Source: Demequina aurantiaca (GTDB lineage Bacteria > Actinomycetota > Actinomycetes > Actinomycetales > Demequinaceae). Taken from it: 64,000 bases of DNA. Position numbers and translations under genes: made by a program. The notes beneath the pieces are model-generated. The model saw only the letters and a program-made list of their open reading frames with translations, was not told where the DNA came from and made no database searches. Shown in pieces: positions 8,829 through 16,610 of the stretch; the stretch's first letter is position 1, and each line of letters opens with the position of its first letter. The DNA lies in assembly GCF_000975135.1 (NCBI RefSeq), contig NZ_BBRF01000001.1, positions 1,242,380-1,306,379 on the forward strand, given 5' to 3'.

Positions 8829-8957
8829 TTGCGTGTGGGGCAAGCGCATCTGCTCCTCAGCACAGCTCACGTGCCAAAATCTAGGAAGCGCTAGGTTTTT
8901 GTGGTAGCGTCAGGTTTATCGCGATCCCCGGCACGTCCGGAGGCAGTGTTCTTCAGC

Positions 8958-8976
8958 GCCGGCCACGGTGGCCGGC
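8958..8976 (+). promoter_or_regulatory. Hairpin or palindromic site in the GH3 5' leader
   Basis: GCCGGCC and GGCCGGC flank a five-base spacer and lie eight bases before the AAAGGAG ribosome-binding site (8984-8990) of the GH3 gene. It could be an operator palindrome or an mRNA stem controlling translation. No ligand or regulator can be assigned. Confidence 0.4.
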
Positions 8977-9001
8977 GTCAGACAAAGGAGTCTCAGAGCG
9001 C

Positions 9002-10753
9002 ATGACTGACAGCACCACCTACCCATACCAGGACGCCACCCTTCCCGTGAGCGAGCGCGTTGAGGATCTTCTCGCGCGCCTCGACATCGAGGACAAGGCC
9101 GGCCTCATGTTCCACACCATGACTGGCCCTGGCGACCCCACCAAGCCCATGCAGATGTTCCCCCTGCCGTCCATCCAGTCGCACATCGTCGAGCGCCGTA
9201 TGACGCACTTCAACATCCTGGGCGGCGCCCCGAGTGGCGCCGAGCTGGCCGCGTGGCAAAACGCATGCCAGGAGATCGCGTTGTCACAGCGCTGGGGCAT
9301 CCCCATCACGTTCTCGACCGACCCTCGCCACCACTTCACGGATAACCCCCTGATGAGCCTCATGGCGGGTCCGTTCTCGCAGTGGCCGGAGACGCTCGGC
9401 CTAGCGGCCATCGCCTCCACGGAGACGATGCAGCGGTTCGGAGACATTGCCCGTCGCGAATACCTGGCCGTGGGGATCCGCGTCGCACTTCACCCACAGA
9501 TTGACCTTGCGACGGAGCCGCGCTGGTCGCGAGTCGCCGGTACGTTTGGGGAGGATGCGGAACTCACGTCGGACCTGGTCGAGGCCTATATTTACGGCTT
9601 CCAGGGCACTGAATTCGGCGCCGACTCCGTGTCGACCATGACCAAGCACTTCCCTGGAGGCGGCGCACAGAAGGATGGCACTGACCCCCACTTCCAGACC
9701 GGTCGCGAGCAGGTATACCCGGCCGGCATGTTCGAGCACCACATGGCGCCGTTCAAGCGTGCGATCGCCGCTGGTACGCGTCAGATGATGCCGTACTACG
9801 GCATGCCTGTGGGTACCGAGTACGAAGAAGTCGGTTTCTCGTTTAACAAGCAGGTCATCACGGGTCTGCTGCGCGAGCGCCTGGGCTTTGACGGCATCGT
9901 CTGCACTGACTGGGGCCTGGTCACCGACGTGAAGTTTGGTGAGGCTGACATGCCCGCGCGGGCGTGGGGTGCCGAGCACCTGTCCGACGCTGAGCGCATG
10001 CAGAAGATCATCGACGCAGGCGTCGACCAGTTTGGCGGAGAACACCGCCCTGAGTTGCTCGTCGAGCTCGTGCGCGATGGCAAGGTCAGTGAGGAGCGCA
10101 TCGACCAGTCCGTGCGTCGCCTGCTCGTCGAGAAGTTCGAACTGGGACTCTTCGAGAACCCGTTCGCCGACGTCGATGCATGCGACGGCATCGTCGGCAA
10201 CGCCGAGTTCGTCCAGGCCGGACTCGATGCGCAGAGCGCATCCGTCACGGTGCTGAAGAACGAGTCCGTCCTCCCGCTCGCGGCAGGGAAGAAGATCTAC
10301 GTGGAGGGCGTGGACGCTGAGGTCGCCGGCCAGTACGGCACGGTGGTGGAATCTCCCGCGGAGGCCGACGTTGCGCTGCTGCGGGTCAAGGCTCCGTTCG
10401 AGATTCGTGGAGAGGGTATGGAGCAGATGTTCCACCAGGGCAACCTCGAGTTTTCCGCAGAGGAAGCCGCGCACATTGCTGAGGTGTCGGCTGCGGTTCC
10501 CACCGTCGTGGATGTCTACCTTGACCGCGCGGCAGTGCTGACTGCCATCGTGGATGCACCCGCTGCGGTGGTCGCTAACTACGGCTGTTCGGATACCTCG
10601 CTACTCGAGGCCCTGACCGGCAAGAAGCAGCCGATCGGCAAGCTGCCGTTCGACCTTCCGCGGTCCATGGCGGCCATCGAAGCCAGCCGCGAGGACGCAC
10701 CGTTCGACACCGAGAACCCACTGTTCCGCTTTGGGCACGGCCTGGGCCTCTAG
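9002..10753 (+). CDS. Glycoside hydrolase family 3 protein (beta-glucosidase-like, cytoplasmic)
   Basis: A 583-residue GH3 enzyme with the N-terminal TIM barrel and a C-terminal alpha/beta sandwich. KHFPGG (215-220) and the nucleophile region GFDGIVCTDW, with the probable catalytic Asp at residue 303, are clear. It lacks the KHFPGHG form and short length of NagZ, so an exo-acting beta-glucosidase or related glycosidase is more likely. No signal peptide is visible, so it should act on sugars already imported. AAAGGAG precedes the ATG. It interrupts the usual rplY-pth pair and has its own terminator, which suggests a separately regulated insertion. Confidence 0.85.
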   Translation: MTDSTTYPYQDATLPVSERVEDLLARLDIEDKAGLMFHTMTGPGDPTKPMQMFPLPSIQSHIVERRMTHFNILGGAPSGAELAAWQNACQEIALSQRWGIPITFSTDPRHHFTDNPLMSLMAGPFSQWPETLGLAAIASTETMQRFGDIARREYLAVGIRVALHPQIDLATEPRWSRVAGTFGEDAELTSDLVEAYIYGFQGTEFGADSVSTMTKHFPGGGAQKDGTDPHFQTGREQVYPAGMFEHHMAPFKRAIAAGTRQMMPYYGMPVGTEYEEVGFSFNKQVITGLLRERLGFDGIVCTDWGLVTDVKFGEADMPARAWGAEHLSDAERMQKIIDAGVDQFGGEHRPELLVELVRDGKVSEERIDQSVRRLLVEKFELGLFENPFADVDACDGIVGNAEFVQAGLDAQSASVTVLKNESVLPLAAGKKIYVEGVDAEVAGQYGTVVESPAEADVALLRVKAPFEIRGEGMEQMFHQGNLEFSAEEAAHIAEVSAAVPTVVDVYLDRAAVLTAIVDAPAAVVANYGCSDTSLLEALTGKKQPIGKLPFDLPRSMAAIEASREDAPFDTENPLFRFGHGLGL

Positions 10754-10799
10754 CTCACCGGGGCCACTGCCAGAGCCGCTAGGCTCATCCATGAGTGCC

Positions 10800-10832
10800 G
10801 CAACGCCCGTCACCCCAGGTGGCGGGCGTTGC
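10800..10832 (+). terminator. Intrinsic terminator after the GH3 gene
   Basis: GCAACGCCCGTCACC and GGTGGCGGGCGTTGC pair over 15 positions (one wobble) with a three-base loop, followed by GCTTTCCC. It lies 46 bases after the GH3 stop and isolates it from pth. Confidence 0.75.
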
Positions 10833-10865
10833 GCTTTCCCGTCGCAATGGTCAAGGATGTGTCAC

Positions 10866-11450
10866 ATGAGCGCGCTAGTCATCGGTCTGGGCAATCCCGG
10901 CCCCGAATACGCGGAAACCCGTCACAACATCGGGCAGATGGTCATCGCCGAACTCGCCCGTGCTGGCGGAGCGTCGCTGTCGGCTAACCGCAAGGTGAAC
11001 GCACGCGTCGCGCAGGTGCGCATCGGCGGCATCGGCCCTGCGGGAGTCTCGGCGACGGTGGCCACGCCCTCCTCCTACATGAACGTCTCTGGAGGTCCGG
11101 TGAGTGCGCTCGCGAAGTATCTATCCGTGGAGCCCACCGCGGTGGTGGTCGTTCACGATGAACTCGACATCCCCTTTGGCACCATCAAGCTCAAGCGTGG
11201 CGGCGGGTCCGGCGGCCACAATGGGCTCAAGGACATCACCAAGGCGCTGGGCACGCCCGACTATGTGCGCGTGCGTGTCGGCATCGGCCGCCCGCCGGGT
11301 CGTATGGACGCGGCGACCTACGTCCTCAAAACATTCGGGGCTGCCGAGCGCAAGGAATTGCCGATGCTGATCAGTGACGGCGCCGATGCCGTGGAGGCTG
11401 TGGTGATCGACGGCCTGGAGGCCGCGCAGATGCGCTTCCACACCAAGTAG
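10866..11450 (+). CDS. pth: Peptidyl-tRNA hydrolase
   Basis: Pth frees tRNA from peptidyl-tRNA released by stalled ribosomes. The 194-residue product begins with VIGLGNPGPEYAETRHNIG, which contains the conserved Asn 10 and catalytic His 20. It also has DELDIPFG and the glycine-rich GGGSGGHNGLKDI loop. The ATG at 10866 sits eight bases after AAGGA; an in-frame ATG three codons earlier is less well placed. It faces the convergent lipoprotein gene with ten bases between their stops. Confidence 0.95.
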   Translation: MSALVIGLGNPGPEYAETRHNIGQMVIAELARAGGASLSANRKVNARVAQVRIGGIGPAGVSATVATPSSYMNVSGGPVSALAKYLSVEPTAVVVVHDELDIPFGTIKLKRGGGSGGHNGLKDITKALGTPDYVRVRVGIGRPPGRMDAATYVLKTFGAAERKELPMLISDGADAVEAVVIDGLEAAQMRFHTK

Positions 11451-11460
11451 CGGCAGCGGC

Positions 11461-12213
11461 CTAGGCGCAGCCCTCGGCGTGACGCAATTGAGGCAGGCGC
11501 CCGGACCTGACCGAGGTGACGACGCCATTGCCGTCCGTCTCAAAAAGGATCCCCGCGCCAGCCTCTTCAATCCACAGTCGTTCGCCACGGGGGACATAGA
11601 GCGAGTCCTCCCGCTGTAGGTCGCTCCCGTAAACCGACTCGACGTCGGCCTTGCTCGAACCCACCCCCAGGCCCTCGGCCGTGGTGGGGAACGCCGCGTC
11701 AGTCCTTTCGAACGGGTCGACCATGTAGACATCCATCGGGCCATCGAGACCTTCGCTCGCGACCAGCACCGACATGGATGACAGGGGCTGGTGTGGCCCG
11801 AGCAGCCACACCCCGCAGGATCCACCGAAGGCTTGTCGCGACTCATCGATGTCCGCCGAGTAATCCACGCCCGTCACGGTGCTGATCTCCGTGGCGGTCA
11901 TGTCGATGGTAAGCGGGCCGACGCCGGTGGTGGTGATGGTCCAGCTCGCGGGGTCGCCGTAGTCAACAGTGGTGGGTTCTGTCTCTGCGCCGTCCTCGCT
12001 GGCAGAGGCGGACGGGCTGGGCGTGGGAGATGCTGTGGTGGTGCTGGGTGACGTGGGTGCACTGGCAGCGGGACTTGGCGCCGCGACCGAGGAGGACGGA
12101 GCGGCGGGTGATGGAGCGCTCGGCGACGGCGTGGACGAGTCGTTGGACGAGCATCCGACCAGGGCAACGGAGGCGATCGCTAGGATCGCGGCGGAGAGAC
12201 GAAGGTGCACCAT
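11461..12213 (-). CDS. Putative lipoprotein of unknown function
   Basis: A 250-residue exported protein. A hydrophobic signal ends in the lipobox LVGC (Cys 21), so the mature protein should be anchored to the outer face of the membrane. Residues 22-75 are a Ser/Pro/Ala/Thr-rich flexible linker. A compact domain of about 170 residues follows, with two Cys (near GGSCGVW and at the C-terminus) that may pair. I do not recognise the domain. It lies downstream of the amino-acid ABC transporter on the same strand, 57 bases away, so it could share that transcript. Confidence 0.75.
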   Translation of the reverse strand: MVHLRLSAAILAIASVALVGCSSNDSSTPSPSAPSPAAPSSSVAAPSPAASAPTSPSTTTASPTPSPSASASEDGAETEPTTVDYGDPASWTITTTGVGPLTIDMTATEISTVTGVDYSADIDESRQAFGGSCGVWLLGPHQPLSSMSVLVASEGLDGPMDVYMVDPFERTDAAFPTTAEGLGVGSSKADVESVYGSDLQREDSLYVPRGERLWIEEAGAGILFETDGNGVVTSVRSGRLPQLRHAEGCA

Positions 12214-12270
12214 CCGGCCAGACTAACAGCGGGCAAATCCACTCGCGCGTGCACTCTGAAGGCGTGCGCC

Positions 12271-13005
12271 CTAGCGGTGCATGATGCGCGCGAGGAACTC
12301 CTGCGTCTCCGGACGCTCGGGTGCGCTGAAGATCTTCTCAGGAGTGCCCGTCTCGAGGATCCGGCCGCCGTGCATGAAGACGATGCGGTCGGCCACGGTG
12401 CTGGCAAACGACATCTCGTGGGTGGCGATCAGCATGGTCGAGCCGCCCTCCTTGAGGTCGCGGACCAAGTCGAGGACTTCGCCCACGAGCATCGGGTCCA
12501 GCGCGGACGTAATCTCGTCGAGCAGGAGCAGTTCGGGGTCCGTCATGATGGCTCGCACGATCGCGACGCGCTGTTGCTGACCGCCGGAAAGACGGTCCGA
12601 GTATTCGTCGACCTTGTCCCCTAGCCCAAACTTCTCGAGCAGCGCCACGCCCTTGTCTCGCGCCTTGTCAGCGGGCCACTTGTGAACCCGGCGGGCAGCG
12701 AGGGTCACGTTGTCGATGACCTTCATGTGGGGGAACAGGTTGAACTGCTGAAATACGACGCCGATGCGCGCGCGGGCTTTGTCCACATTGACGCGCGGAT
12801 CCGTGATGTCGTCCCCGCTGAGGATAACCTGGCCATCGTCGACCTGTTCGATGAGGTTGATAGTGCGCAGCAGGGTGGACTTGCCGGAGCCCGACGCGCC
12901 AATCAGCACCACGACGTCGTGCTCCTCGAGCGTGAGGTCGACGCCCTTGAGCACCTCGACGTCACCAAACCGCTTCCAGACATTGCTAAGGGTGAGCACG
13001 CTCAT
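12271..13005 (-). CDS. Polar amino-acid ABC transporter, ATP-binding protein
   Basis: A 244-residue ATPase of the GlnQ/HisP type. Walker A GASGSGKST is near residues 38-46, with a Q-loop, the signature LSGGQQQRVAI, Walker B ELLLLDEITSALD and the switch His in ATHEMSF. The aspartate-rich family loop reads as DEITS rather than DEPTS, as in some members. The ATG at 13005 overlaps the permease stop by four bases, which decides the start. With the permease and binding protein upstream it forms an import system powered by ATP; the substrate is not determinable. Confidence 0.93.
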   Translation of the reverse strand: MSVLTLSNVWKRFGDVEVLKGVDLTLEEHDVVVLIGASGSGKSTLLRTINLIEQVDDGQVILSGDDITDPRVNVDKARARIGVVFQQFNLFPHMKVIDNVTLAARRVHKWPADKARDKGVALLEKFGLGDKVDEYSDRLSGGQQQRVAIVRAIMTDPELLLLDEITSALDPMLVGEVLDLVRDLKEGGSTMLIATHEMSFASTVADRIVFMHGGRILETGTPEKIFSAPERPETQEFLARIMHR

Positions 13006-13868
13006 ACGGTGCCTCCGGACTGCTCGCGGCGGGCCATACGCGCGGACACGTGGTCCGTGAGTCTGATGACAGGGAAGGACATCGCGACAAACAGCAGGGC
13101 GGCAACCACGTAGGGAGTGAAGTTGTAGGACACGGCCACCTCGATCTGTGCGGCGCGGACGGCGTCCACGGCGCCGAGCACCGAAATGAGCCCCACGTCC
13201 TTCTGCATGGAGACAAAGTCGTTCATGAGGGCCGGAATCACCTTGCGCAGGCCCTGCGGGATGACGACGACGCGCAGCGTCTCGGCGTGGCTCAGGCCCA
13301 GTGACCGCGCGGCAATGCGCTGCGAGGGGTGAACGGCCTCCATGCCGGCCCGCAGCACCTCGGCGATGTATGCCGAGTAGCACAGGGTGATGGCCACGGT
13401 GCCCCACACGGCGGCGGGGACGCGCGGAACGATGTCGAGCGCGGGGACACCGAAACCCACCAGGAACAGCACAATCAGCACAGGCACGCCGCGGAAGAGG
13501 TCCGTGTAGATGGTGGCGAGCGCGCGTAGCGGGAAGAATACGGGACCGCGCAGCGAGCGCATCACGGCGAGCAGGGTGCCCACAATGGCGACGCCGATGG
13601 TGGCAAAGAAGAGCACCCGGATGTTCAGCCAGAGGCCCTCGAGCACCGCAGGGAAACTGTCCTTGGCGACCTCGAAGTCGAAGAACGTGGTCTTCACGCT
13701 CTCCCAGCCGGGCGAGTTGATCAACACCACCACCACGACGGCGGTGAAGACCAGGGTGGAGACGAGCGCGATGAGGACGGAGCGCCCGGATGCCTTGCGG
13801 CGATGGTGCTGCCGGGCGATCTCGAGGTCGCTGGGGGCCCAGGAAACCCGGGGCACTCCGTCCGTCAC
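13002..13868 (-). CDS. Polar amino-acid ABC transporter, permease protein
   Basis: A 288-residue membrane protein of the HisM/GlnP family. An extra N-terminal helix (about 30-52) precedes the five-helix transport domain. The coupling-helix motif that contacts the ATPase is visible as EAVHPSQRIAARSLGLSHAETLRVVVIPQ, here in two readable halves near residues 175-205. Only one permease gene is present, so it should act as a homodimer. It lies 33 bases after the binding-protein gene and overlaps the ATPase gene by four bases. Confidence 0.92.
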   Translation of the reverse strand: MTDGVPRVSWAPSDLEIARQHHRRKASGRSVLIALVSTLVFTAVVVVVLINSPGWESVKTTFFDFEVAKDSFPAVLEGLWLNIRVLFFATIGVAIVGTLLAVMRSLRGPVFFPLRALATIYTDLFRGVPVLIVLFLVGFGVPALDIVPRVPAAVWGTVAITLCYSAYIAEVLRAGMEAVHPSQRIAARSLGLSHAETLRVVVIPQGLRKVIPALMNDFVSMQKDVGLISVLGAVDAVRAAQIEVAVSYNFTPYVVAALLFVAMSFPVIRLTDHVSARMARREQSGGTV

Positions 13869-13901
13869 GTGTGACTCGCTTCTGTTGGTGTGGTGCGCGG
13901 G

Positions 13902-14795
13902 TTAGTTGAGGACGGGGATGTCGACCGCGGTGCTGAGCCATTCGGTCTTGATGGCGTCCAGGGTTCCATCCTCACGCAATGCGTCGACGGCCGCAGCGAC
14001 AGTCGTGGTGTTGGGCGAACCCTTGGGAAGGACGAAGCCGAACTCGTCGCCTCCCTCGGTGGAGTCGAACTGGCCCACGATGACGCCGTTGTCGAGCTCG
14101 ACGGAGGCGAGGTAGAAGGCGGTGGGCAGGTCCGTCACGAACGCGTCAATCTGGCCTGAGGTGAGCGCGAGCGCCGTGTCCTCGGTGGAGTTGAATACCG
14201 CAAGGTTGTCGGCACCGAGTGCCTCGGCAGCCACGGTGTAGCTGGTGGTGCCACTGGCGACACCCACCTTGACGTGTGACAGGTCGTCGAGGGTGGTGAC
14301 GGTCGCGGCGGGCGAGCCCTCGGTCGTGAGGATTGCCTGCGAGGTCGTGTAGTACGGGCTCGAGAAGTCGACGGCGTTTTCGCGCTCGGGCGTGATGGAG
14401 AACTGCTGGATGTTGAGGTCCCAGTCCTTGGGGCCGGGAGCGATCGAGGACTCGAAGGAGGCGCGAACCCACTCGACGTCGTCGTGGGCGTAGCCGAGCT
14501 GCTCAGCGACCGCGTAGGCGATCGCGGCTTCGAAGCCCTTGCCGTTGGTGGGGTCGTCATCGACCATCCAGGGCTCGTAGGCCGGCTGCCCCGTGGCGAT
14601 GGTCAGCTTGTCGGCGGTGACCGTCTCGAGGGTCGCCGCGGCGGGAGCCGATGCGGTGGCGGAGGTGGCCGGGGTCGATGCGGCCGGCGTGGCCGAAGCG
14701 TCGTCGTCGGAGGACGAGGAGCACCCGGCGAGGGCGATCGCGGCGATCGCGGTGGTAGCGACAATGGTGCTGCGGAAGGCAGGCGTGACTGGCAT
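13902..14795 (-). CDS. Amino-acid ABC transporter, substrate-binding lipoprotein
   Basis: A 297-residue solute-binding protein of family 3. The signal peptide ends in LAGC (Cys 24), so it is a membrane-anchored lipoprotein. A Ser/Ala/Thr linker follows, then the two-lobed binding domain with ATGQPAYEPWMVDD and PKDWDLNIQQFSITPERENAVDFS, the latter being the family's signature region. It starts the transporter genes. CACAGGAG precedes the ATG well. The cupin gene ends only 64 bases upstream on the same strand, so read-through from the SAH-hydrolase-like operon is possible. Confidence 0.92.
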   Translation of the reverse strand: MPVTPAFRSTIVATTAIAAIALAGCSSSSDDDASATPAASTPATSATASAPAAATLETVTADKLTIATGQPAYEPWMVDDDPTNGKGFEAAIAYAVAEQLGYAHDDVEWVRASFESSIAPGPKDWDLNIQQFSITPERENAVDFSSPYYTTSQAILTTEGSPAATVTTLDDLSHVKVGVASGTTSYTVAAEALGADNLAVFNSTEDTALALTSGQIDAFVTDLPTAFYLASVELDNGVIVGQFDSTEGGDEFGFVLPKGSPNTTTVAAAVDALREDGTLDAIKTEWLSTAVDIPVLN

Positions 14796-14859
14796 GGGTT
14801 CTCCTGTGTATGTGATGAAAAAGCGTGAAAACGTTGTGGCGCCATTGCCTACGCGTCAG

Positions 14860-15300
14860 TTAGTTTACCGGTGGGCTCGCCAGCGACCAATCCGCGAAGT
14901 CGAAACCGGGGGAGACGACGCAACTCACGAGGGCCTCGACATCGGACGCGAGTCGTGCTGACTGCCACACGCCGGCGGGGACCACGAGCTGCGCGAGGTC
15001 TCCGTCGTGATGATGGGGTCCCAGGACAAAGTCGGTGGCCTCGCCCGGCGCATCGCCGGATCCGCCTAGTGAAAGGGTGAGCGGGCCGGGACCGTGCCAT
15101 AGCCAGATCTCGTCGCTGGTGACGACGTGCCAGGCACTGTGCTCGCCGGGCGTCAGCAGGTAGTGGATGCAGGTGGCGGCCGGGCGCACGCCCCCGGCGG
15201 TGTCGACGGGGCGATCGGACGTCCACATGCGCCGGAACCAGCCGCCCTCGGGGTGGGGAGCGAGGTCGAAGGTCTCTGCGGTACGCGGTCGGGATGTCAT
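14860..15300 (-). CDS. DUF985-family cupin
   Basis: A 146-residue single-domain cupin. Conserved features are PHPEGGWFRRMW near residue 16, IHYLLTPGEHSAWH with SDEIWLWHGPGPL, and QLVVPAGVWQSA. Members of this family bind small ligands, possibly via a metal or sugar nucleotide, but the reaction is not established. It is the third gene of an operon in which each start overlaps the preceding stop by four bases (SAH-hydrolase-like, amidohydrolase, cupin), so it should serve the same pathway. Confidence 0.8.
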   Translation of the reverse strand: MTSRPRTAETFDLAPHPEGGWFRRMWTSDRPVDTAGGVRPAATCIHYLLTPGEHSAWHVVTSDEIWLWHGPGPLTLSLGGSGDAPGEATDFVLGPHHHDGDLAQLVVPAGVWQSARLASDVEALVSCVVSPGFDFADWSLASPPVN

Positions 15301-16610
15301 GATGCCGCCACCCCGGTCTGTGCCGTGAAACCTGCGGTGGCTGCGCGGACTCGGCCGTCGATGACAGTCGCCGCCGCCCGTCCCTCGCCCGACTCGGCGA
15401 GCGTGGTGAGCGTCTCGGTGATGCCTGTCACGGGGGTGTCGAAAAAGGCGAGGTTGGCGATCGCTCCTACGGCGAGGTAGCCGGAACGCTCCGGGCCGTC
15501 GTCGAGTCCCATGGCGTGCGCGCCACCCAGGGTGGCCGCGCGCAGCAGGCGCTCGGCGAGGTCGTCGTTGCTGTATCCCTGCGACCGCGCAATGCGCATC
15601 AGTTCGGCCACGTCCGCCATTGGGTCGAGCGAGGGGGACGAGGAGAGCGAATCAGTGCCTACCGCGATGGGGCTGCCCTCGCGGAGGTAGGCGGCCACGG
15701 GCGGGGCGTCGAGGCCGATCACGGCGTTGGAGCGAGGGCACAGTGCGACCGTGGTGCCGCGCGCCCGCAAGATTGCGCGGTCGCGGTCCGACATGTAGAC
15801 CCCGTGTGCCACATGGCAGTCCGGCCCGAGCACACCCAGGTGGTCGACGTAGTCGGTGGCGGAAGTGCCGAAGCCCGCCTGGCGCAGCTCTCGCAGGCTG
15901 CCCAGCCCGGCGGTGTGCCACGGCTCGGCGTGCTCGTGCGCAAACTCGCGCTCGATGCCGGACTCGCCCAAGTGAATGTGAATGCGACTGCCGCGCTCGC
16001 GGACGATATCCGGGATCTCCAGCAGAGGAACGATTTCGAGGGAGTAGGGGGCGTGCGGCGACAGGCCAGTGCCCGGCCGCGACGGCAGCGAGTCGAGCGC
16101 AGCCTCGACAGCGGTGCGGCCGCCGTCAAGCCACTGCTCGTTGGTCCAGTCCAGGACCTCCCAATACGCGATGCCGTGCATGCCCGCGTCGTGCAGTGCA
16201 TGCGCGGCCGAGGGGTCAGTAACCACGTCGGCGGCGGCAGTGGTGCCAGCCTCGATCATCAGGCGTGCACCGCGGGCGGAGTCCGCCGACCAGTCGTGAC
16301 CGAGCGCGTACACCGGATTGAAGCCCTTGACCCAGTCCTCGAAGCCGTCGTACCGACCCTGGCCCACGACCCCCATGCCGGTGTACTGCAGGTGGGTGTG
16401 GGCGTTGACGAGTCCGGGCATGAGCACGCCGGGCCAACGCACGTGCGTGACCTCGATCCCGCGCTCGGCAAGCGCGCGTTCGACCCACACCCGTTCGCCC
16501 ACATGCAGGATGCGTTCGCCCCGCACAGCGATGGCGCCGTCAAGAATGGGGGGTGCTGTGACGGGCAGCACCATGTCCGCCGAATACAGCGTGACGGGGA
16601 AAGCAGTCAT
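15297..16610 (-). CDS. Amidohydrolase-superfamily deaminase-like enzyme (MtaD/SsnA type)
   Basis: A 437-residue metal-dependent hydrolase. The barrel metal ligands are in place: H71 and H73 (NAHTHLQY), H211 and H213 (HIHLGES, with Glu 216), H269 (HGVYMSD) and D320 (GTDSLSSSPSLD). This ligand set and the length fit the group that deaminates adenosine-like nucleosides such as methylthioadenosine or S-adenosylhomocysteine, and aminodeoxyfutalosine. It overlaps both neighbours by four bases, so its substrate is probably tied to the SAH-hydrolase-like protein. Atrazine chlorohydrolase-type relatives are an alternative. Confidence 0.8.
   Translation of the reverse strand: MTAFPVTLYSADMVLPVTAPPILDGAIAVRGERILHVGERVWVERALAERGIEVTHVRWPGVLMPGLVNAHTHLQYTGMGVVGQGRYDGFEDWVKGFNPVYALGHDWSADSARGARLMIEAGTTAAADVVTDPSAAHALHDAGMHGIAYWEVLDWTNEQWLDGGRTAVEAALDSLPSRPGTGLSPHAPYSLEIVPLLEIPDIVRERGSRIHIHLGESGIEREFAHEHAEPWHTAGLGSLRELRQAGFGTSATDYVDHLGVLGPDCHVAHGVYMSDRDRAILRARGTTVALCPRSNAVIGLDAPPVAAYLREGSPIAVGTDSLSSSPSLDPMADVAELMRIARSQGYSNDDLAERLLRAATLGGAHAMGLDDGPERSGYLAVGAIANLAFFDTPVTGITETLTTLAESGEGRAAATVIDGRVRAATAGFTAQTGVAAS

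Noticed and set aside
9401..10474. A 357-codon minus-strand frame opposite the GH3 gene
   Set aside because: Antisense shadow; the GH3 motifs on the plus strand are intact.
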